Shown piece after piece: positions 1-7,000 of a DNA stretch of 10,659 bases (positions are counted from its first letter, which is position 1; every line of letters begins with the position of its first letter). The DNA is from Bryobacterales bacterium. Lineage in GTDB: Bacteria > Acidobacteriota > Terriglobia > Bryobacterales > Bryobacteraceae. The position numbers were made by a program, and so were the translations under genes. Under the pieces are notes generated by a model that did not search any database, was not told the origin of the DNA, and worked only from the letters and a program-made list of their open reading frames with translations. The stretch is from the NCBI GenBank assembly GCA_003139735.1, contig PLGA01000389.1, positions 128 through 10,786 of the forward strand, in the 5' to 3' direction.

Positions 1-2870
1 ATGATCTGCGCGCCGTTGGCGAAATCGCCGAACTGCGCTTCCCAAATCACGAGCGTCAGCGGGTCGGCCACGCTGTATCCGAACTCGAAGCCGAGGACGG
101 CGAACTCGCTGAGGGAGCTGTCGTACACGTCGAAACGGCCCTGCTCCGGGGCGATGTGCTGCAAGGGGATATAGCGGCGGCCGGTTTCCGAATCGTGGAA
201 CGCCAGGTGGCGCTGGCTGAAAGTGCCGCGGCTGGAATCCTGGCCGCTGAGCCGTACGGCGGAGCCTTCGAGCGCCAGCGTGCCGAAAGCCAGGGCCTCG
301 GCGAAGGCCCAATCGATGGGGGCATCCTTTTCCAGCACGGCGCGGCGGCGGTCGACGAACCCGCGCAGCTTGGGATGCAGGTGAAACTCCGGCGGGAAGC
401 TGGCGATGGCGCGGACGACGCGCTCCAACACGGCGTGGTTGACGGCGGTGTGCGGGCAGAAACTGCCGATCTCCTCCCCGGCCACGGCGCTCAGCTCCTG
501 CGGTTCATAATGTTCGGCGCGATGCTGAGCGGCATCGAACGCGGCGGAGAGGCGCGCGGCGGCGGCCTTGCGCATGCCGTCAACATCCTCCGCGGCGATG
601 ACGCGTTCCCGCACCAGGCGCTCCGCATAGAGCACGCTCACAGGGGGATGTTCTTTGATCTTGCGATAGAGGATGGGCTGCGTATAGCTGGGGTCGTCGC
701 CTTCGTTGTGGCCGTGGCGCCGGTAGCAGATCATGTCGATCACCACGTCCTTCTTGAACTGCTGGCGGAAATCGAAGGCGATCTGGACCACGCGGATGGC
801 GGCCTCCGGGTCGTCGCCGTTCACATGGAAAATGGGGGCTTGCACGCCGCGCGCCACGTCGGTGGAGTAGGGCGACGAGCGCGCTTCCTCGGGCAGCGTG
901 GTAAACCCGATCTGGTTATTGATGACCAGGTGGATGGTGCCGCCCGTGGAGTAGCCATCGAGCTGCGCGAGGTTCAAGGTCTCGGACACCACGCCCTGCC
1001 CGGAGAAGGCCGCGTCGCCGTGGATCAGCACGGGGATGACGCGCTCGCGATTTGTGTCGCCGAGGCGGTCCTGCTTGGGGCGAACGATGCCCTCGACCAC
1101 GGGGTCGACCGCCTCCAGGTGGCTGGGGTTGGGCGAAACCGAAACCACGACCTCCTTCCCGTTGGCGCGCTTGCGCACGCCCGTGGCGCCGAGGTGGTAT
1201 TTCACGTCGCCCGACCCTTCGGTGCTGGCCGGATCGATTTCGCCCTCGAACTCCGAGAAGATCTGTTTGACATCCTTACCCACGACATTAGCGAGGATGT
1301 TCAGGCGGCCGCGGTGCGCCATGCCGGCCACGATTTCGTGCACGTTATTCAAGGAGGCGCATTCGAGGATTTCGTCGAGGATGGCCAGCGCGGTTTCGCC
1401 GCCCTCCAAGGCAAAACGCTTCTGCCCCACGAAGCGGGAGTGCAGAAAGTGTTCGAACTCCTCGCCGGCGATCAGGTTTTCGAGGATGCGCAAACGGGTT
1501 TCGCGATCGAGCGGCCAGTTGTTGGCTTCCGGCTCCATGCGATGCTGCAGCCAGCGCTTCTGCTCGGGGACCTGGATGTTCATGTACTCGCAGCCGACCT
1601 TGCCGCAATAGGTCTGGCGCAGCGTTTCCAGGATTTCGCGCAGGGTGGCGACGGGCTTGGGGCCGCCTTCGCCAATGGCCTCGCCGAGCGAGCCGGTGAG
1701 GAACTCGCGGTCCAGGTCCCAGATGGTGAGGCCGTAGGTTTCGGGGTCGAGCTCGGGGTGGTAGCCGGGGTCGGCGCCGAGGGGGTCGAGGTCGGCGATG
1801 AGGTGGCCGCGCACGCGATAGGCGTTGATCATTTGCATGATCCCGGCTTCCTTGGCGATTTCGGCGGCGCTGGCGCCGGTCATCCCGGGCAGCATCGACC
1901 GGCGGTCTTTCTCCCAGCGCACGGGCTGGTGCGGCATGCGCAGGCTGGCGAAGATGGCGTCGTAGAAGTTGTCGGCGCCATCGAGCAGGGCTTGCAGCTT
2001 GCCTAGGAACATGCCGGATTCCGCGCCCTGAATGATGCGGTGATCGTAGGTGCAGGTGAGCGTCATGACCTTGCCGACGCCGAGGATGGCGCGGGTTTCG
2101 GCGGCGGCGCCCTGGTATTCGGCGGGATAGTCGATGGCGCCGGCGGCCAGGATGGCGCCCTGGCCGGGCATCAGGCGCGGGTTCGATGCCATGGTGCCCA
2201 CGGTGCCGGGGTTGGTGAGCGAAATCGTGGTCCCCTGGAAATCCTCAAGCGTAAGCTGGCCGGAGCGGGCGCGGGCGACCAGGGCGTCGAATGCGTCGAT
2301 GTATTCCTGGAAGGGGAGCGCGGCGGCGTCCTTGATATTGGGGACCATGAGGGAGCGGGCGCCGTCCTTGCCGGCCACGTCCACCGCGATGCCGAGGTTG
2401 ATACGCGGATGCAGGGCGCGGAACGGGCGGCCATCCTGTTCGACGTAGGCGGCATTGAGGGCGGGGAACGCTTCGAGCGCCTTGACCATGGCCCAGCCGA
2501 TGAAATGCGTGTAGGAAACCTTGCCGCGGCCGAGCAGGGTGCGTTGCTGGTTGACGATGCGGCGGTTCTCATCCATCAGCTTGACGGCGATGGTGCGCTG
2601 GGAGGTGGCCAGGGGGATGGCGAGGCTGGCGGACATGTTTTCGGCGATGCGGCCGGCGGCGCCGCGGAGGGGCTGTAGCTGGTCGCCGGGGAGGGGTGCG
2701 GGGGGTAAGGGTACGGCGGCGGGCCGGGCCGGTTCGATGACGGGCTTGGCAGGCGGAAGCGCCTGCCCCACCGGGGCTTCGAACACGCGCCTCCAGGATT
2801 CGTCCACGGCGGCGGGGTCGAGCAGATACCGTTGGCGCTGCTCGTCTTCAAACCAGCTATTGATGCCCAT
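1..2870 (-). CDS. kgd: Fused E2-E1 2-oxoglutarate decarboxylase/dehydrogenase, 3' end outside window
   Basis: Thiamine-diphosphate enzyme that decarboxylates 2-oxoglutarate in the TCA cycle, fused to an E2 succinyltransferase core as in mycobacterial Kgd and corynebacterial OdhA. The frame is open from an ATG at 2870 to the left edge: 956 codons of about 1,220 expected, so the C-terminal E1 part is missing. Residues 1-35 resemble the short E1 N-terminal segment (YLLDPAAVDESWRRVFE). A Pro/Ala linker follows at about 38-65, with no lipoyl domain. The E2 catalytic domain spans about 70-310 and carries NPGTVGT and TYDHRIIQGAESG, with catalytic His277. E1 begins near 330: GMAHRGRLN (His519), the ThDP motif GDAAFSGQG (618-626) closed by NN at 651-652, YRRHGHNEGDDPSYTQP, and SGQDSSRGTFSQRH. 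The start gives the family N-terminus directly; only a weak GGAA precedes it. The neighbour on the right is unrelated. Whether it needs a separate lipoyl-bearing E2p partner, as in Actinobacteria, cannot be seen here. Confidence 0.95.
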   Translation of the reverse strand, partial: MGINSWFEDEQRQRYLLDPAAVDESWRRVFEAPVGQALPPAKPVIEPARPAAVPLPPAPLPGDQLQPLRGAAGRIAENMSASLAIPLATSQRTIAVKLMDENRRIVNQQRTLLGRGKVSYTHFIGWAMVKALEAFPALNAAYVEQDGRPFRALHPRINLGIAVDVAGKDGARSLMVPNIKDAAALPFQEYIDAFDALVARARSGQLTLEDFQGTTISLTNPGTVGTMASNPRLMPGQGAILAAGAIDYPAEYQGAAAETRAILGVGKVMTLTCTYDHRIIQGAESGMFLGKLQALLDGADNFYDAIFASLRMPHQPVRWEKDRRSMLPGMTGASAAEIAKEAGIMQMINAYRVRGHLIADLDPLGADPGYHPELDPETYGLTIWDLDREFLTGSLGEAIGEGGPKPVATLREILETLRQTYCGKVGCEYMNIQVPEQKRWLQHRMEPEANNWPLDRETRLRILENLIAGEEFEHFLHSRFVGQKRFALEGGETALAILDEILECASLNNVHEIVAGMAHRGRLNILANVVGKDVKQIFSEFEGEIDPASTEGSGDVKYHLGATGVRKRANGKEVVVSVSPNPSHLEAVDPVVEGIVRPKQDRLGDTNRERVIPVLIHGDAAFSGQGVVSETLNLAQLDGYSTGGTIHLVINNQIGFTTLPEEARSSPYSTDVARGVQAPIFHVNGDDPEAAIRVVQIAFDFRQQFKKDVVIDMICYRRHGHNEGDDPSYTQPILYRKIKEHPPVSVLYAERLVRERVIAAEDVDGMRKAAAARLSAAFDAAQHRAEHYEPQELSAVAGEEIGSFCPHTAVNHAVLERVVRAIASFPPEFHLHPKLRGFVDRRRAVLEKDAPIDWAFAEALAFGTLALEGSAVRLSGQDSSRGTFSQRHLAFHDSETGRRYIPLQHIAPEQGRFDVYDSSLSEFAVLGFEFGYSVADPLTLVIWEAQFGDFANGAQI

Positions 2871-2923
2871 TTCCGATGCTTTCTAGTTCATGATACTTCG
2901 AGAGGGAAGTTCGACGGAACGAA

Positions 2924-2939
2924 CCCAATTTCAATTGGG
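2924..2939. repeat. Perfect short inverted repeat at first repeat core
   Basis: CCCAATT (2924-2930) and AATTGGG (2933-2939) are exact reverse complements separated by TC. Only the first of the five cores has the mirrored arm. It could be a remnant of two head-to-head cores. The loop is too small and the stem too AT-rich to be convincing as a terminator. Confidence 0.5.
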
Positions 2940-2949
2940 ACTCGGCGCG

Positions 2950-3029
2950 GACGCGAAGCCGGTTGGCGAAACGAACCCAATTCCCAAGAACCCGGCAGCG
3001 TTGAAATGACGGAACGAACCCAATTTCGC
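2950..3029. repeat. Higher-order repeat unit, copy A
   Basis: This segment contains two of the 17-bp repeats together with their flanks and aligns with 3083-3181. Shared landmarks in order are GCGAA-GCC/CCT-GGTTGGCG, AACGAACCCAAT, a CC-AG-GAAC block, GCG-GTTG-AATGA and a second GGAACG...CCAATTTC. The flanks match as well as the 17-mer, so the duplicated unit is about 80-100 bp with two cores, not a single 17-mer. Confidence 0.6.
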
Positions 3030-3082
3030 ACGTCGGGAAGGGGCTTGCAGGGGCGAGAACCGCGGAATCGGCGATCACCGGC

Positions 3083-3181
3083 GATGCGAACCTGGTTGGC
3101 GGAACGAACCCAATGTCCAGGAACGCACACCCAATCCAGGCGCTTTGCGGCGTTGCAATGAAGGAACGGAGCCAATTTCAG
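3083..3181. repeat. Higher-order repeat unit, copy B
   Basis: Second copy of the two-core unit. It is about 19 bp longer than copy A; the extra bases lie between the cores (around 3127-3145) and include a partial ACCCAATCC that could be another eroded core. Its right-hand core is the most diverged of the five (GGAACGGAGCCAATTTC). Confidence 0.55.
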
Positions 3182-3522
3182 ATGTTGCGAGCGCACGGTT
3201 CCCATCCGCCTTTAGTATAGTGCACGGGCGATCTGAATCAGGCGTAAGTTACTGATTCGATTATGATGGTTGCTTGTGACTGGCCGGTGGAACCCGCTCG
3301 GCGTGCCAGGCAAACGTCCCGAAGACCTTTCGTCCTCCTGACGCCATCGTTTGCTCAAGGCCGATGGTATATGTCGCCCAGCAGAAATTCGGTGATGAAG
3401 TGAGGTGGTGGTATTCCTGCGAAGCATGCGCCGAGCCGATAATGAAGAAGTTGGGCTGTCGCGCGTGATCACGGCAGGGGTGGGGTTGGGCAGGGTTGTT
3501 GGCGGGGAACGCGCCCAATACC
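3180..3522. other. Non-coding interval upstream of kgd with a possible promoter zone
   Basis: No frame here reads as a recognisable protein on either strand. On the minus strand a near-consensus -10 box, TATACT, lies at 3219-3214, facing kgd about 345 bp away, but no good -35 box sits 16-18 bp upstream. An inverted repeat GAATCAG (3235-3241) / CTGATTC (3252-3258) with a 10-nt loop covers the expected -35 area. From 3260 to 3522 the minus strand still gives short open stretches, for example a PHFITEFLLGDIYH string around 3360-3410, which I could not assign. They may be decayed coding sequence continuous with the remnants to the right. Confidence 0.4.
3214..3219 (-). promoter_or_regulatory. Possible -10 element for kgd
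   Basis: TATACT on the minus strand differs from TATAAT at one base and points toward kgd. If used, the kgd leader would be over 330 nt and include the whole repeat block. The absence of a matching -35 box keeps this weak. A promoter nearer the kgd start, inside the repeats, is equally possible. Confidence 0.2.
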
Positions 3523-3625
3523 TTATTGAAAAAGGCGGGGATCGAACTGAAACAGCGCCATCCGCTACGACCGCGGATGGCACTTCGAGCACAGCCGACT
3601 CCTTGGAATCGATCCACCAGTCGCC
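3523..3625 (-). pseudogene. Remnant of a RES-domain (toxin-type) protein C-terminus, frameshifted and internally deleted
   Basis: On the minus strand, 3625 to about 3570 reads GDWWIDSKESAVLEVPSAVV, resembling the RES-domain stretch in which a GD-W-L segment leads into AVLRVPSAVV. After a frame change, 3561 to 3523 reads MALFQFDPRLFQ followed by a TAA stop, matching the usual RES ending (PF-FDPRLF). The conserved NYLLNPxHPD segment that should lie between is missing, so about 70 bp appear deleted and the frame is lost. RES proteins are NAD+-consuming toxins of type II systems, usually paired with an Xre antitoxin; none is visible here. The fragment cannot be functional. The identification rests on two short motifs in the right order and spacing, in different frames, and should be treated as probable only. 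Confidence 0.45.
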
Positions 3626-3626
3626 C

Positions 3627-3982
3627 GACCCTCAATCCGAGTTGCTCCCGGAGCGACGCCGCAACCGGCAGCCCCGGCTCGATATCCGTCACGCCCAACG
3701 CTGCCGCCACGTCGGCTCTCGTTCCGAGGGGAAGCTGCATGACGTAATCCAGGCTGAAATCGAAGCCTCCGGTGATCCCGGTTTTGTCGAGGAGAACGGC
3801 GCAGGTCACCAGTGGGGGAAGGACCCAAGCGGTGAGTCGGGGCGCAAGTGTACCGTGCAGCCACGCGCGATTTCGTTGGGTCTGCTGGCCTGGCAGACGG
3901 ACACAGTCGGCGAAACAAGATCGGGGCGGCGCAAGATCGCAGTGACAAAGATTACAGTGGCCCAGAACGTGATCTCGCGCAT
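3627..3982 (-). pseudogene. Remnant of a TIGR03435-family protein, internally deleted
   Basis: On the minus strand, about 3798 to 3627 reads VLLDKTGITGGFDFSLDY, then PGLPVAASLREQLGLRV. This is the typical C-terminal pattern of the TIGR03435 family (VxDKTGLTGxFDFTLEW, then a SxFxALQEQLGLKL block), a family of unknown role expanded in Solibacter. Family members run to roughly 250-300 residues and end about 20 residues after EQLGL with a VxVxVID segment; here that tail is replaced by the RES-like remnant. An ATG at 3982 in another frame opens a hydrophobic N-terminus (MREITFWATVIFVTAIL) and a stretch loosely like the family's FEVASIKPN start, suggesting both ends survive with most of the middle deleted. 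The N-terminal assignment is inference; the C-terminal one is firm. The ATG lies about 90 bp from the divergent giant gene's likely start. Confidence 0.6.
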
Positions 3983-4071
3983 CGGTGTATACTGATTGCC
4001 ACGTCGTGTCCAAGGCGGAAATCCCGTTTGGACCCGGTTGCAAATCGGCTTTTCTTCGGGGGGGTGTTCCT

Positions 4072-7000
4072 GTGCGTGGTTTTTTCGTCTCGACATTCTT
4101 TGCGCTGACTACAGTGGCGACGGCGCCGGTCGTGTTAGCCCAGCCGGCAAGTGGCGCTTCGCACCCGCCTTCCCGCGCGGCGACCGGCCAGCAGCGCGTC
4201 CGGCCCACGGGCTTTGTCGAAAATCTAGGACAGGCGCCGGAGGATGTTCTCTGGCAGGCGAAGGGAGCGGGATTCGAAGCCTCATTCAGCCGCGACAGTT
4301 TCGTGTTGCGCCTGTTCGGAGCCAGGCCTGAAGGCGGTGCGGGTTCCGCGAAACCAATGGCGGCGGGCGGCGGAGTTGCGGGTCCGCCCAAGTTGTCCGA
4401 TTCCAGGCGGATCTCGGTTACAGAACAACGCATCTCGCTGGCCGGCGCCAGTCCACAGACGACGATCGAGCCGCTTGACCCACTGCCGGGCAAAATGAAC
4501 TTCTTCCGCGGCAACAACCCCAAGCGCTGGGTACGGGGACTGCCAACGTACGCCCGGTTGCGCTACAAGAACGTCTACCCGGGCGTCGATCTGCTGTTTT
4601 ACTCCAATCAAGGCGCCCTCGAGTACGATTTTGTGGTGGCGCCGGGCGCCAACCCGCGCTCGATCCGGATGCGGGTGGAAGACGGCCGTCCCGTACGGAT
4701 CGTCGCGAACGGCGCGCTGCAAGTTGGCGAGGGCGCCGAGGCTGTGTTGCACCGTCCCCTGCTTTACCAGAACCTGGACTCGGGGAAGCACGCGGTGAAA
4801 GGAAGGTTTGTCAGACTGGCCGGCAATACCGTCGGCTTCCAATTCAGGCACTACGACGCGAGCCGGACGCTGGTGATCGACCCTACGCTGAACCTCTTGT
4901 ATTCCACTTATTTCGGCGGGCCGCATGACGATGAATCCACCGCCATCGCGGTCGGCGCCAATGGCAACGCCTACATCTTAGGATGGTCCGGGTCGACAGA
5001 CTATCCCGTGAGCAGCAACGCCTATCAGCCGGAGAGAGCGCTGCAGAACGCCGGCGTTCTTATAGACAACATGGTTCTCACCAAGATGAGTCCCTCCGGG
5101 TCGCTGCTCTTTTCCACCTTCCTGGGCGGGAGCACCGGCGAGAAATCCGGCGCAATCGCGCTGGATGCGGCCGGAAACGCCTATGTCACGGGCACTTCAA
5201 TGTCCACCGACTATCCGGTAACAGCCGGCGCGTATGAGGGAAAGTATCCGGCTGGGGCGGCCACCAGTCTGGTGGTGTCGGAGATCAGCCCCGATGGTTC
5301 GGCGCTGCTCTACTCGACATTCTTCGGCGGAGCGGGCGGAGCCACCGCGGCGGTGGACGGCGGAATTGCGCTTTACCAGGGGAATCTGTATTTCGGCGGC
5401 TCCGCCGGTCCCGGATTGCCCACCACGACGGGATCCTATCTGACACAGATTAACTCCGGGCAAGCGGCGTTCGTCGCTGCTCTCAACCCGGCGCAAACCG
5501 GGCCGGCCCAACTGGTGGCGTCGACGTACTACGGCGCCGCGAATCCCGCAGCCAATTCCGTCGCAACCGGGAACTTGGTCTTAAGCATGGCTTTGGATAG
5601 CTCCGGAAACCCGTGGATCGCCGGGCAGACGTACACCAACAACCTGCCCACCACCGCCAAAGCGTTGCAGCCGACTCTTCCGGCGTTGAGCGCGAGCTGC
5701 ATTGGTAGCGGCGCCAACCTCAATTCCGCTGCGTATCTCGCCCATCTGAGCTCGAACCTCCAGACGCTGATGTACGCCTCCTACTTGAGCGGGCAGAAGA
5801 GTGGGGCGCAGGTCGCCGCCTGCTCGGAATACGCGCACGCCCTAGCGCTCGATCCGTCATCCGGGAGTTTGTATGTCGCCGGAGCCACGGCGTCGGCGAG
5901 CTTCCCAACCACCGGCGGCGTGGTTCAGGGATCGTACCCAGGTTCCAATACCTACGTGGGATTCGTCGCGAAGTTGAGCTCGGATGGAACCGCGAAGCTG
6001 TGGAGCAGCTATCTCGGCGGCAACCTGGGATACACTTTTCCCTCGTGGCTGGCTATCGATAACCAAGGCAATCCTTGGGTTGGCGGCTTGACTCAGGGCG
6101 GCTCCAACTTCCCGATCTCGGCGGTCACCTACCAGAGCACGCAGAATGGGTCTGCCAACGGCAACCTTACGGAGTTCAGCAGCGACGGAACGCAAACGCC
6201 TTACTCCACATACATAGGCGGCTCACTCAGCGACTTCGTGCAAGCTTTCGGATTCGACGCCCAAAACAACATTTACATAACCGGAGATGCAACATCCCGC
6301 AACTTCCCGGTTACGGCGAACGCCTTCCAGCCGCTCTTCGCCAACGGCGATCCGGTATATGATGGCGGCGATGTTTTCTTTTCGATCCTGGGCACGGGTG
6401 TGATCGGCTCCGTTGGCCCGGCCAGCGGAACGAATGTGGGGGACGCGACCGTTGCCATCACCGGCTCGGGCTTTCAATCGGGCGCGGCCTGCGCGTTGGT
6501 CAACGGTGGGGTCACCATCGATGCCTCCGCGGCCGTAGTCAACGCGTCGGGTACGAGCATCAACTGCACGTTTCCGTTGAGCGGAGCGGCCACTGGAGCC
6601 TATAGCGTGGTTATCACCAATCCCGGCGGCGCCGCTATCCAGGACGCTGGAGCCTTCACGGTGACCGCGGGTTCAACCAGCCAGCCGGGGCAACCCGTCC
6701 TATGGAGCGGAGTCATCAGCCGGCCGGCCATTCGCACGGGAGTGCCGTCCGGCCTGGAAATTACCTACGGCAACTCCGGAACCGTGGATGCGTACATGGC
6801 CGTGGTCTGGATCGTGCTACCCTCGTCGCTGACATATTCCACCTCCGGCGTCTTATCCGCCAACGACGCGAACTGCGCGGCGCTCTCCTCGCTACCCATC
6901 GGCTATACGCTCGGGTCTTCGACCTATGTACCACTGCTGATTCCCATACTGCCGGCGGGATCGAGCTACTCTCTTCCTATCGCCATTACTTCTCCCGCGA

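Larger units (their letters stand above)
2916..3179. repeat. Five-copy array of a degenerate 17-bp interspersed repeat (GGAACGAACCCAATTTC)
   Basis: The 17-mer GGAACGAACCCAATTTC occurs exactly at 2916-2932 and 3011-3027. Near copies lie at 2968-2984 (GAAACGAACCCAATTCC), 3101-3117 (one mismatch, G for T near the end) and 3163-3179 (GGAACGGAGCCAATTTC). All have the same orientation. Start-to-start spacing is 52, 43, 90 and 62 bp, so this is not a regular tandem or CRISPR array. Read on the minus strand, the repeat gives short LGSF/IGFV/WVR peptide strings, which I take to be non-coding. The block lies between the kgd start and its possible promoter, so it may be transcribed as leader. My impression that similar motifs are scattered through Solibacter-type intergenic regions is background knowledge, not shown here. 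Confidence 0.75.

Noticed and set aside
156..2006. 616-residue plus-strand open frame opposite kgd
   Set aside because: It lies wholly antisense to a clearly conserved enzyme and reads as low-complexity His/Val/Asp/Gly-rich sequence typical of the mirror frame of GC-rich genes. No recognisable domain.
2040..2678. 212-residue plus-strand open frame opposite the kgd E2 domain
   Set aside because: Same antisense artefact; Gly/Ala/Asp-rich composition with no family resemblance.
2916..3179. CRISPR array
   Set aside because: Cores are only 17 bp, degenerate and unevenly spaced (52, 43, 90, 62 bp), the flanks are also repeated, and no cas gene is near.
2857..3205. Short minus-strand frames reading LGSF/IGFV/WVR-type peptides
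   Set aside because: These peptides come from the repeat cores read in different frames; no protein is supported.
3405..3995. 196-residue plus-strand open frame in the intergenic region
   Set aside because: It is the antisense of the TIGR03435 and RES remnants, with no domain match or convincing start.
3261..4523. 420-residue minus-strand open frame
   Set aside because: Its first half is antisense to the signal peptide and N-terminal domain of the giant protein. Only the DKTGITG...EQLGLRV part is meaningful, and that belongs to a decayed TIGR03435 gene, not a 420-residue protein.
4282..4926. 214-residue minus-strand open frame inside the giant gene
   Set aside because: Antisense to the conserved ENLGQ-type N-terminal domain; no independent evidence.
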